This document shows positions 17,356-25,440 of a stretch of DNA of 64,000 nt, piece after piece (position 1 is the stretch's first letter; the number at the start of each line of letters is the position of its first letter). Location: assembly GCA_964482435.1 (NCBI GenBank), contig CAYZXL010000007.1, positions 1-64,000 on the forward strand, given 5' to 3'. The position numbers and the translations under genes are program-made. The notes below the pieces were generated by a model, which worked only from the letters and a program-made list of their open reading frames with translations, did no database searches and was not told the origin of the DNA. The DNA comes from CAYZXL01 sp964482435. GTDB lineage: Bacteria > Auribacterota > JABMQX01.

Positions 17356-18642
17356 ATGACAGAAACGCCCCTTGCGCGCATTCAAACCCGTCATCAGATG
17401 ATTCGGTTTTTCGACGGCTACGCCCTTGAACGAATGGAAGAACTGGACGAACGGAAACTCAAGCGGCCTCTGGTTAAGACCCATCTGCTGGAACTTCTCG
17501 ACGGAGACGAAGCACGCACACCGCAAGGCCTTCAGACCATTTTGGACAGGCGCGGGGTGCGTCTGGAACCTTTGGACGAGTGGCTATTCTTGGCGACGGA
17601 CAAGCAAACGGGAGAGATCGGGTTCCTGGAACGCCTCCGCCCTCGAATCATTGCCCTGTACAGTACGATGGAATCGAAGGAAATCAAGAATTGCGTTCGG
17701 CGCCTCGTGCTACGTAGTCCAGAAATTGATCACGTCTGGTTGAGCGGTATGACCTTCAACGTGTTGTGGGAACTCGTGGTGCGGTTGAGCCGTCCGCATC
17801 GCTTCACCCGGTTGACATTCACTCATCAAAGCATCTTCGACATTGACGGGTCTACAGCGGATTCGCTGAAGCAAGAGCAGGAAGAGCTGGAAGACGAGGA
17901 GGAAGAAGAGGAGACGCCTCAGCATTCCGGAGAAGAGGACTTCGAGGAAACCCTTGAGCGCCGTGCAACCAGTTTCTGCTTGGTGGACCGCATCCGCGTG
18001 ATCCAGGAAAAACTCGAGACGCTACAGCAGATTTACTCTCCCTTGTATGCCATCAGCCAGTTGCGATTCCCGTCTCCTGTAGGCCGGGGAGGCCACGACT
18101 TCTACGACAATGGACGAGTAACGAACAGAAGTGAAAGTTTTCGCGACCACAGGAGTCACTTGCTCTTCGTTGTCCGCATCTACGAGCAGCTCCTCAAATC
18201 AACCGAGGACCAGGCCTGGTATTCCATACAGGAATCCGTTGGCCTGCCAGGACAGTTTCGTAAGATCGTTGGGGCCCCGGTTGTCGTTCGCTTCCAGGAG
18301 CCCCTACCTCCCCCCGTGTTCGACTACTGGATAGCTGCGACCTTTAAACGCAAAAGGAACAAGTTCCGGCTTTGGGGCCATCCGATCCGCCTCGGGCCCA
18401 CGAAGGTTCACGTCTATGGCCTTGACCGCCACCTGTGGCAGCCCCTTTTCCTTGAGCTGACAGCACAGGGGTGCACAGCGATTATCCCCAACGGCACCTG
18501 CGGCAATACGGTGCATCGCCTGGTGACCAACATTCAGCGCTACCTCGACCCGGGAGCGAAAGCCTTCATTGGCGACAAACCCTACAAACAGATGGTCGAG
18601 GAATCTGCACGGGGGGTTCCCTATGACCTCGACGTCGAATGA
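17356..18642 (+). CDS. Unknown 428-residue protein with acidic linker, cassette gene 1
   Basis: I do not recognise the family. The start is firm: GGAGGTG lies 8 bases before ATG 17356. The N-terminal half (1-165) appears alpha/beta, with segments such as 'RPRIIALYST', 'HVWLSGMTFNVLWELVVRL' and 'RFTRLTFTHQSIFDIDG'. Residues 172-202 are a strongly acidic, probably disordered linker (QEQEELEDEEEEEE), and the rest looks globular. No signal peptide or membrane segment is present, so it is cytoplasmic. Translation is coupled to the nuclease-like gene (20-base overlap). Position after a broken DNA methyltransferase suggests a role in defence or DNA restriction, but that is inference. Confidence 0.6.
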   Translation: MTETPLARIQTRHQMIRFFDGYALERMEELDERKLKRPLVKTHLLELLDGDEARTPQGLQTILDRRGVRLEPLDEWLFLATDKQTGEIGFLERLRPRIIALYSTMESKEIKNCVRRLVLRSPEIDHVWLSGMTFNVLWELVVRLSRPHRFTRLTFTHQSIFDIDGSTADSLKQEQEELEDEEEEEETPQHSGEEDFEETLERRATSFCLVDRIRVIQEKLETLQQIYSPLYAISQLRFPSPVGRGGHDFYDNGRVTNRSESFRDHRSHLLFVVRIYEQLLKSTEDQAWYSIQESVGLPGQFRKIVGAPVVVRFQEPLPPPVFDYWIAATFKRKRNKFRLWGHPIRLGPTKVHVYGLDRHLWQPLFLELTAQGCTAIIPNGTCGNTVHRLVTNIQRYLDPGAKAFIGDKPYKQMVEESARGVPYDLDVE

Positions 18643-19711
18643 GTTGGTAAAAGACCCTCTCTTCCAGTTGAACGCACTTCTGTGGCTCGCCCAGCCTTTG
18701 CCGCGCAAGAGCGACATCGCTCCTCTCCTTTACAATGAAGGGTTTACCGTCCATGCGATCGCTCCGCCACTCGGCCCGCCGCCTGACCTGCGCCTGGTTG
18801 CCCAAGAGGCGGCCATAAGCATGCAGGATCGGGTAAGGCCCGATCTGGTGTTAACACAGCAAAAGGGTCACAAGTTCGCTTTTACCGAATGCAAGGCGCG
18901 CTCCTTTGGGCCAACCTCCCCAACGGCTGAGCAGGCCCGAAGTCTGTTGGTCGTGGCCGGACCGCGAGCAGCAGAAGTCCTCGCCTTAGCCTCCGGGCAG
19001 GTGGCCGATTCGCTCCTTGCGTTCGTACTACCCGAGAACGACCGCAAGCCACTGAGCGAAACGCTGGCAAGCCTCCGCAACGAACTGGGGCAGAACAGGC
19101 TACCCGCTGGGCGGTTTTCTGTCCTGGGTCTTGTACTGAGCGACACCGATATCAGCATCGTGATCAACGACATCGGAAGCGCATTTTTTGCGCTGCCAGC
19201 GGGCACCAATCCTTTTATCAAACGAGAACCCGATACTGATCCCAGGCCCCTTTACTTCATCCCTTACGATCCTGACGTCGCCCAGTCAGAGCAGGAGAGG
19301 GTATTTTGTAAGCGCGCATTGTTTGAACGCATGCACAGCAGTGTTATTGCTGCAGTTGGGCGTGCGAATCCCCCTGCTGAATTAGCCTTGGAATGTCAGA
19401 AGATCCTCAACGATGCAATGTTTGGAATGTATGGCCACTGGGAGAACCGCGATTCAGCGCGGCACATGAGGGGGCTTTGCAGGCAGTTCATGGGCGCTCT
19501 CTTGCAAGCCGTGAGTGCCGCGGTCCCGGATACTATGGTTTTCCAGCCTCACGTGGGCTGGAAAATCACCTTGCGAGACCCACAACAGCACGAGAGGGTC
19601 ATCGACGCCCTGACCCGTCCCTCCTCCGAGACGCTCGATTTGAGAACTGAGCCGCAACCTGACCTTTTCGATGATCAGGGCAACAGCACGGGATCGCCTG
19701 ATCGGCCATGA
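18623..19711 (+). CDS. PD-(D/E)XK nuclease-like protein, cassette gene 2
   Basis: A 362-residue cytoplasmic protein. Residues 72-94 read RPDLVLTQ...FAFTECKARSF, giving Asp74 and Glu89-x-Lys91 on consecutive predicted strands, the pattern of the PD-(D/E)XK nuclease core (D-x14-ExK). Residues 230-330 are mostly helical. No named restriction family is recognised. ATG 18623 is chosen because GGGGG lies 6 bases upstream; the gene starts inside the end of its neighbour, implying coupled translation and joint function. The C-terminal 'PQPDLFDDQGNSTGSPDRP' is polar and probably disordered. It could be the effector of a two-gene anti-phage or restriction system. Confidence 0.55.
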   Translation: MTSTSNELVKDPLFQLNALLWLAQPLPRKSDIAPLLYNEGFTVHAIAPPLGPPPDLRLVAQEAAISMQDRVRPDLVLTQQKGHKFAFTECKARSFGPTSPTAEQARSLLVVAGPRAAEVLALASGQVADSLLAFVLPENDRKPLSETLASLRNELGQNRLPAGRFSVLGLVLSDTDISIVINDIGSAFFALPAGTNPFIKREPDTDPRPLYFIPYDPDVAQSEQERVFCKRALFERMHSSVIAAVGRANPPAELALECQKILNDAMFGMYGHWENRDSARHMRGLCRQFMGALLQAVSAAVPDTMVFQPHVGWKITLRDPQQHERVIDALTRPSSETLDLRTEPQPDLFDDQGNSTGSPDRP

Positions 19712-20111
19712 CGTGTCGCCGGTCCCCGTTGACCTGAGGCTCGAATGTCCCGCCCCTGCGCGGTAAACTGTGCAGCGCGCGGTCCAGCCAAGGGCAGGCG
19801 CCACGTTAAACTGGTGCGCTAGGGTCACCGGGCTTAAAGGTCTGCAATGGTTGTTCCTGAAAATTCCCGAAAGCGATTTCAATCCTTTCACGGGGGGTCC
19901 TTTCCGCCAGTTGGTAAGTGCGGTCTCCCAATGACGCCCGCCCTCGGGGCCATGTGCGTCCGGACATGGAGAGGTTTACGGGAGGCAGAATGGAGTGGCT
20001 GGCCCGTGGAGGCCAAAAGGTCCGGCGGTGCGGGGACGAGAGAGGCCTTTTTTCTGTCCGTGCCCGGCCGGGGCTCACCACATACGTGTCGCGGCGCTGG
20101 CTCTTCCTGGG
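19712..20111. other. 400-base gap, no gene seen
   Basis: Both strands were read. Frames here lack start signals and family motifs. It separates the plus-strand cassette from the convergently transcribed permease. There is no clear terminator; a GGCC...GGCCTTTTTT segment near 20011-20051 is only weakly paired. Confidence 0.5.
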
Positions 20112-21425
20112 TTACTCGCTCTGGAGGACGACCACCGGGTCGAGGTTCGCAGCCCTTCTCGCGGGGAGTATCGCCGCGGTTGTCCCTATGAGCGTCGCGG
20201 CGCCGACGGCGATGAGCATGTCTTTCAAGGGGATTCCCACACCCACCATAGCGTATGGCTCGAACAGCGACGTAACGTAAGCGAGCCCCAACCCCACCGG
20301 AATACCCATCAGGGCCCCCGCAACGCACAACGTCGCCCCTTCTATAAGGAATTGCCACACGATGTCTTTTTTGCTTGCTCCCTCGACCCTGCGGATAGCG
20401 ATTTCGCGGTTTCTTTCCATGACGGACATGAGCATGATGTTTGAGACGACTATCCCCCCCATAATCAGGCACAAAATGAACAGGGCTGTCGTCAGGTCGT
20501 GCTTCACCTGCAACTGGTCGCTCAGGAGAATCGGTAGAAAGATGTTGTACAGAAGAATGGGTTCTTTGTTCCGGCTGACGAGGGCTTTCTGGACTGTGCG
20601 GGCCGTGTCGAGAATCTTCAGCGGGTCGGTCTTGACGATGAGCCAATCAACCAAATCGTCCTTCCGCGGGAGCAGACTCAGCGGCACGTGGACGCATTTC
20701 TCCGTTCGCTTCCAGGCGGTCTCCTCGGCAGGTATCCCAAGCATGTACTTGAGCTTGTTGACGAGCTGCCTCAGGTACTTCATCCGGAATCCCCGCCGCG
20801 ACCCGTCGCCACTCTCTTCCCTTCGAAACCCACTCTCGTCCGTCGCAAGCTCCTCCGCGTCTCTTTTGCGCATCACGCCGACGACCTGGAGGGTCAAGAG
20901 CCTATCCGCGAACCGCACAACGACCCTTTTATCGAGCGGCGACCCTTTCGGAAACAACTCCTCCGCGGCCAGAGCTTCAAGAACGCAGACGCGTCGCATC
21001 TCCCGCACGTCCTCCGCGGTCAGGTATCTCCCCGTGCTCTTATAAAATGAACGCGTCTTGGGCGCCGTCTCGTCCGTGCCGACAACGGTTGTCTTCACTA
21101 TTTCCGAGGCGACGAAGACTTCCCCGCTGCTGGTCCGGAAAGGTGTAACGGAGGAGTTCCTTCCCGCGAGAGCTGCCTCCACCGCCCCCACGTCGGAGAG
21201 CGTCAGGCCTTCCGCGCTGGATCTTTCAAAAGCGCGCACGGTGATTTCATCCGTCTTGAATTTCGTTGCGTTCCGAATGGCGTTGTTGACACTCCCTTTT
21301 TCGATCGCAGAGGGAAAGACAATGATTGCCGCCGCCCAGACCACACCCTGGAGTGTCAGAACGGTCCTGACGGGTCGCCGTACCATTGCCCTCACGGCAA
21401 TTCTCATGTTGTCGAAGATGCTCAT
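20112..21425 (-). CDS. MacB/FtsX-type ABC transporter permease
   Basis: A 437-residue type VII ABC permease. It has an N-terminal transmembrane segment (about 20-40, TVLTLQGVVWAAAIIVF), a large periplasmic MacB-PCD-like domain (about 45-310) and a C-terminal FtsX domain with three membrane segments (NREIAIRRVEGASKKDI, AATLIGTTAAILPARRAANL). Family members work in mechanotransmission, such as peptide, lipoprotein or antibiotic export, with a separate ATPase. No ATPase or membrane-fusion gene lies next to it, which is unusual. 'ARRAANLDPVVVLQSE' is the normal C-terminus, so the gene is complete. ATG 21425 has a weak AAGG upstream. Confidence 0.85.
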   Translation of the reverse strand: MSIFDNMRIAVRAMVRRPVRTVLTLQGVVWAAAIIVFPSAIEKGSVNNAIRNATKFKTDEITVRAFERSSAEGLTLSDVGAVEAALAGRNSSVTPFRTSSGEVFVASEIVKTTVVGTDETAPKTRSFYKSTGRYLTAEDVREMRRVCVLEALAAEELFPKGSPLDKRVVVRFADRLLTLQVVGVMRKRDAEELATDESGFRREESGDGSRRGFRMKYLRQLVNKLKYMLGIPAEETAWKRTEKCVHVPLSLLPRKDDLVDWLIVKTDPLKILDTARTVQKALVSRNKEPILLYNIFLPILLSDQLQVKHDLTTALFILCLIMGGIVVSNIMLMSVMERNREIAIRRVEGASKKDIVWQFLIEGATLCVAGALMGIPVGLGLAYVTSLFEPYAMVGVGIPLKDMLIAVGAATLIGTTAAILPARRAANLDPVVVLQSE

Positions 21426-21540
21426 GGAATCAACCTTTGCTGTGCTTGCTACCTCGCCTCAGGGGGAAATCTCCACTCGATTTCCGGCACGCGACGCTTT
21501 CCCTGACTCGAGCCTCCTTCAGTTGTGATATACTACGCCC

Positions 21541-21720
21541 AAAAAACGTGCGGCTCAAGCGCCGTGGGGTGCAGCTCCATGTTGGTGGCGGGCCCGGGCT
21601 GAAGCCGCTGCCCGAGAAGACCGGCTGAAGCCGGCTGGGAGAGAACCTAGCGTGGTTACCGTGAGCACGGGCTAAAGCCCGTGTCTGACGGGGTGCCGGC
21701 TCAAGCCGGCAACGGCAGGG
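21541..21720. repeat. Cluster of CGGGCTAAAGCCCG-type palindromes
   Basis: At least three hairpin-forming units lie within 100 bases: CCGGCTGAAGCCGG (21621-21634), CACGGGCTAAAGCCCGTG (21666-21683) and GCCGGCTCAAGCCGGC (21695-21710). Related units are at 59066-59079 and 56968-56986. They fill most of the 438-base gap between the permease and trxB (21426-21863), where no gene is seen. Confidence 0.7.
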
Positions 21721-21863
21721 TCGCGGTGCACGTGCGTGCTTTCCTGGTGCCCCACGAGCCGAAGACGCGACCACTCCATGACGTGGCACGGAAACGGGGC
21801 CGCACGCGGGCCGTGCAGAGCGGTGAAGTAGCTCGTCATTCTTCGAGTATCCACAGGCCGTCT

Positions 21864-22808
21864 ATGGAAAACTCGCCACGCGACCTGATAATCCTCGGCT
21901 CCGGACCGGCAGGGCTGACCGCCGCTATCTATGCCGCAAGAGCCAACTTATCCCCTCTTGTCATTGCCGGGCTTCATTCCGGGGGACGCCTGACCCTCGC
22001 GCCCGTCATTGAGAACTTCCCCGGCTTTCCCGAAGGCACGGATGGACCAACCCTTATGGAAAAGGTCCAACGGCAAGCCAGGCGCCTCGGCGCAACAATC
22101 ATCCACGGCGACGCCATGGCGGTTGACCTGAAGCGATATCCCTTCTCCATCAGCACCGAGGACGAGACCTTCTCCTGCAAATCTCTGATTATCGCCACCG
22201 GCGCCGACCCGCGTTTCCTCGGATTGCCGAAGGAAAGGAGATTGATCGGACGCGGCATCTCCACGTGCGCCACATGCGACGGCGCTCTCTTTCGCGGGAA
22301 AAGAGTCTTCGTTATCGGCGGGGGCGACACCGCTATGGACGAGTCCCTCTTCCTTACGCGGTTCGCCGAAAAGGTAACCGTCGTTCACCGGAGGGACACT
22401 TTGCGGGCGTCGAAGGCTCTCCAGAAGCAGGCTTTCGCCCATCCTAAAATTGATTTCATCTGGAATTCCGTCGTCGAGGAATTCATCGGCGATGACGTTC
22501 TAAAAGGGCTGAAGCTCAAAAACGTCCGGACGGGCGAGCTTACCAAGCACTTCTGCGACGGCGTCTTTCTTGCCATCGGCCACATCCCCAGTACCAAAAT
22601 CTTTCACGGCCAAATCCTGCTCGATTCCGAGGGATACATCGTCACCACGAACGTAACGCGAACAAGCGTTGAGGGAGTCTTCGCCGCCGGAGATGCCGTG
22701 GACAAGGTCTATCGCCAGGCGGTAACAGCCGCCGCATCCGGCTGCATAGCGGCCCTCGACGCAGAAAAGTGGTTGGCCGCCCACGCTGAATTCATGAAAG
22801 AAAAGTGA
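21864..22808 (+). CDS. trxB: Thioredoxin reductase
   Basis: A 314-residue low-molecular-weight thioredoxin reductase: FAD site LGSGPAGLTAAIYAARA (11-27), redox pair Cys135-Cys138 in STCATCDG, NADPH site VIGGGDTAMDE (150-160) and C-terminal FAD motif 'GVFAAGDAVDK'. ATG 21864 begins the conserved N-terminus; the extra 61 codons upstream come from the repeat region. It reduces thioredoxin with NAD(P)H and is convergent with trxA, 80 bases apart. 'GGRLTLAPVIENFPGF' carries Arg where Gln is usual in the 'GGQL' motif. Confidence 0.93.
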   Translation: MENSPRDLIILGSGPAGLTAAIYAARANLSPLVIAGLHSGGRLTLAPVIENFPGFPEGTDGPTLMEKVQRQARRLGATIIHGDAMAVDLKRYPFSISTEDETFSCKSLIIATGADPRFLGLPKERRLIGRGISTCATCDGALFRGKRVFVIGGGDTAMDESLFLTRFAEKVTVVHRRDTLRASKALQKQAFAHPKIDFIWNSVVEEFIGDDVLKGLKLKNVRTGELTKHFCDGVFLAIGHIPSTKIFHGQILLDSEGYIVTTNVTRTSVEGVFAAGDAVDKVYRQAVTAAASGCIAALDAEKWLAAHAEFMKEK

Positions 22809-22888
22809 CATCCGCGCTGGACTCCCCATGTCCAGGAGCGTGCGCCATCATCCCCTCTGCAATGGCCGGGGGAGTGTTGATAAATACC

Positions 22889-23230
22889 TCACCCACCCTT
22901 CGCCGACCCGATGACCTCGTCAAGAGCTTCCGCGAGATTTCTTTTCGAGACAAGCCCGATCGAGCTGCTGACTATCTTCCCATTCTTGAAGAAAAGCAGC
23001 GTCGGCACGCTCATGACCTGATACTGCCTCGCCAGGGAAGACTCCCTGTCAACGTCAATGTGCGCTATGACCGCCCTTCCCGCGTAATCTCCAGCGAGTT
23101 CCTCCAGAATCGGCGCCAACTTCCTGCACGGCATACACCATTCCGCCGAGAAATCAGCCACGACAGGCAGCTCCGATTTGAGCACTTTTTCCTCAAAATT
23201 CTCCTGCCCCACTTCCACCATGTTCGCCAT
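22889..23230 (-). CDS. trxA: Thioredoxin
   Basis: A 113-residue thioredoxin with active site WCMPC (31-35) in place of the usual WCGPC, and the cis-proline loop SVPTLLFFKNGK. ATG 23230 is preceded by AGGAG at 8 bases; the long upstream extension of the open frame is repeat sequence. Met in place of Gly between the cysteines should alter redox potential, as in some thioredoxin-like proteins. Convergent with its probable reductase, trxB. Confidence 0.93.
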   Translation of the reverse strand: MANMVEVGQENFEEKVLKSELPVVADFSAEWCMPCRKLAPILEELAGDYAGRAVIAHIDVDRESSLARQYQVMSVPTLLFFKNGKIVSSSIGLVSKRNLAEALDEVIGSAKGG

Positions 23231-23294
23231 GCGACAACTCCTTTTTCTTCTCGCTTCGCCAAGGCCGCTTTTCGCCTGAGACTTCTTTTTCGGT

Positions 23295-23322
23295 ATATTA
23301 CCATTCTTCGCCGCGGGGTCAA
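23295..23322 (-). promoter_or_regulatory. Sigma-70-type promoter for trxA
   Basis: On the minus strand TTGACC (23322-23317), a 16-base spacer and TAATAT (23300-23295) lie about 65 bases before the trxA ATG. The hexamers are close to consensus. Confidence 0.65.
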
Positions 23323-23395
23323 GCCCGACGTAGATGGAATTCCACCGTGACCTCCTTCGGCGAGCTTCTTTCTCATCGGGTGCGGCTGTATTTTG

Positions 23396-23450
23396 GTGGC
23401 ATGGGCATCTTGCCCATGAAACTCCTTCACGGGCGGGACGCCCGTGCCAC
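23396..23450. repeat. GTGGCATGGGC...GCCCGTGCCAC inverted repeat, copy 2
   Basis: A 55-base unit with internal palindromes ATGGGCATCTTGCCCAT and CGGGCGGGACGCCCG and complementary outer ends GTGGCA/TGCCAC. It is similar to 9620-9687. It lies in the gene-free interval 23323-23672 between the trxA promoter and gnd. Reading through it gives 'GTGVPPVKEFHGQDAHAT', a spurious peptide I associate with repeat-rich planctomycete/verrucomicrobial-type genomes. Confidence 0.75.
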
Positions 23451-23672
23451 GATTTCGCAGCCACACCTTCCTCATCGCACTGCTTGACTTTGGCGAAGGT
23501 TTTGCGGCAAAGTGGCCATTGTGGTCGGGCCTCCGGAGAAGGCACGCTTCGGCAAACGCGCCTCGGCGTCCGATGGGTTCCGACGACGAGGCCGGGCGCG
23601 CGACCAATCCGCCACCCCAGCTTTTTTGAAGTGCACAAACCCGAAAAGACACAATGAACGTAGGAGATACTC

Positions 23673-25079
23673 ATGCCAAAGCAGCAGTTTGGCGTCATCG
23701 GAATGGCTGTCATGGGCCAGAACTTAGCTTTAAACGTCGAGTCGAAGGGATTCTCGGTCGCGGTCTATAACCGAACCGGGTCAAAAACCGAGCAGTTTGT
23801 CAGGGAAAGGTGCGCGGGAAAGAACCTCGTCGGCACGTCCAGAATCGAGGAGTTTATGGATGCCCTGGAAAAGCCTCGACGCATCATGATCATGGTCAAG
23901 GCAGGCCCGGCTGTGGACGATTTCATCGCTCAACTCAAGCCGCACCTTTCCCCCGGCGATTTGCTGATTGACGGCGGCAACTCCTACTACAAGGACACCG
24001 AGCGGAGGCTGAAAGACCTCGAAAGCGCCGGAATCCTCTACATTGGCACCGGCGTCAGTGGCGGCGAAGAAGGGGCGCTCCGCGGACCGTGCATTATGCC
24101 CGGCGGACAGCGCGATGCCTATGAGCTCGTCGAGCCGATATTCACGAAGATTGCCGCCCAGACGGAGGACGGCCCCTGTTGCGCCTACATCGGACCGGGA
24201 GGCTCCGGTCATTACGTCAAGATGGTCCACAACGGCATCGAGTACGGCGACATGGAGTTAATTGCGGAGACGTACGAAATCATGCGCAGCGGTCTGAGCA
24301 TGTCTGCACCCGAAATCGGAGAGGTCTTCGCAAGCTGGCGGCAGGGAGAGCTCAACTCCTATCTCATAGACATCACCGCCGAAATCTTCAAGGTGAAGGA
24401 CCCGGAGACCGGGCGCTTTCTCGTGGATTTGATTCTCGACACAGCCGGCCAGAAGGGCACCGGCAAATGGACTTCTCAGGATGCTCTCGACGCGGGCGTG
24501 CCCATCCCGACGATCAACGCTGCCGTCGAAGCCCGGATTCTTTCAGCCTACAAGAACGAGCGAGTGGAGGCGGCGAAAGTCCTGCGCGGCCCGAAAACCA
24601 CCTTTCGCGGCGACCGAGCTAAGTTTCTCAAGCATCTTCACGACGCTCTCTACTCCGCGAAAATCATCTCTTACGCCCAGGGTATGGCTCTCCTCAAATC
24701 CGCGTCCGCCGAACACGGTTACGACCTCAGGCTCTGGGAAATCGCCCAAATCTGGAAAGGCGGGTGTATCATCCGGGCGAAGCTCCTCGACGCCATCAAG
24801 CAAGCCATGAAGAAAAATCCCGCGAACATGATGCTCGCTCCGTTCTTCCGCAGAATCCTCAACCGCAACCACCGCAGCCTCCGGACGGTCGTCCAGACGG
24901 CGCAGAAGCTGGGTGTCCCATGCCTGGCGATGGCTGCTTCGCTCGCTTACTACGACTCCTACCGGAAGGAGTCCTTGCCCGCGAACCTCATCCAGGCGCA
25001 GCGAGATTACTTCGGCGCCCACACCTATCAGCGAACCGACAAGGAAGGAACTTTCCACACCGAGTGGTCGAAGGCCTGA
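23673..25079 (+). CDS. gnd: 6-phosphogluconate dehydrogenase, decarboxylating
   Basis: A 468-residue enzyme of the oxidative pentose phosphate pathway: 6-phosphogluconate + NADP to ribulose 5-phosphate + CO2 + NADPH. Rossmann motif GVIGMAVMGQNLALNVE (7-23), substrate/catalytic segments 'GGEEGALRGPCIMPGG' and 'GPGGSGHYVKMVHNGIEYGD' (catalytic Lys and Asn), 'GTGKWTSQDALD', and the C-terminal tail QRDYFGAHTYQRTD all match the long-chain (E. coli-like) type. Complete, with a GAGATACTC-spaced AGG before ATG 23673. No zwf or pgl lies in the window. Confidence 0.96.
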   Translation: MPKQQFGVIGMAVMGQNLALNVESKGFSVAVYNRTGSKTEQFVRERCAGKNLVGTSRIEEFMDALEKPRRIMIMVKAGPAVDDFIAQLKPHLSPGDLLIDGGNSYYKDTERRLKDLESAGILYIGTGVSGGEEGALRGPCIMPGGQRDAYELVEPIFTKIAAQTEDGPCCAYIGPGGSGHYVKMVHNGIEYGDMELIAETYEIMRSGLSMSAPEIGEVFASWRQGELNSYLIDITAEIFKVKDPETGRFLVDLILDTAGQKGTGKWTSQDALDAGVPIPTINAAVEARILSAYKNERVEAAKVLRGPKTTFRGDRAKFLKHLHDALYSAKIISYAQGMALLKSASAEHGYDLRLWEIAQIWKGGCIIRAKLLDAIKQAMKKNPANMMLAPFFRRILNRNHRSLRTVVQTAQKLGVPCLAMAASLAYYDSYRKESLPANLIQAQRDYFGAHTYQRTDKEGTFHTEWSKA

Positions 25080-25128
25080 GCACCGAACCCAGACGCGGCG
25101 AACTCGGCTTTTGTGGCAGACGCTGAGG

Positions 25129-25353
25129 TTAGTGCTCGGATTGATAGGTCCCGTTACGTATTGTTAGAGCATAGCCGGTCTTTTCTCGCCAAGACGCTAA
25201 GACGCCAAGCACCTTCCGCGTCACATTCTCGGCGACCCCTGCGTCTTGGCGCCTTTGCGAGAGACCTCCCCTGGCAACAAGGCGCGGTTAGCAGTGTGAG
25301 AAACAACCGCTGGGTTCCCCATACGTAATGGTATCTACGAAAACACGCACTTA
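25129..25353. mobile_element. MITE-like element C (225 bp)
   Basis: The left end begins TTAGTGC and reaches CCCGTTACGTAT (25129-25161); the reverse complement of the right end begins TAAGTGC and reaches ACCATTACGTAT (25353-25321). This gives imperfect ~33-base terminal inverted repeats sharing the TTAGTGC/TAC tips of elements A and B. The core differs: TCTCGCCAAGACGCTAAGACG faces CTTGGCGCCTTTGCGAGAG as a second inverted repeat. No coding capacity. It occupies most of the 361-base gap between gnd and the beta-helix gene. Confidence 0.6.
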
Positions 25354-25440
25354 GCAATGGTATGCACCCCTCTGTGCGGGGCCGCGCAGACTCCGGCGAG
25401 CTGCCGCGACCCAAACACTTTTTTCTGACCGGGAACCAGC

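Noticed and set aside
19860..19890. GATTTCAATCC near 19878, reminiscent of a CRISPR repeat end
   Set aside because: Occurs once, with no second copy at a regular distance and no cas genes in the window.
22820..22850. CTGGAC...GTCCAG inverted repeat between trxB and trxA as a shared terminator
   Set aside because: The stem is only 6 bp and no T-run follows on either strand.
23065..23652. 195-codon minus-strand frame containing 'GTGVPPVKEFHGQDAHAT'
   Set aside because: This peptide is a known kind of by-product of the GTGGCATGGGC repeat, and the frame overlaps the real trxA.
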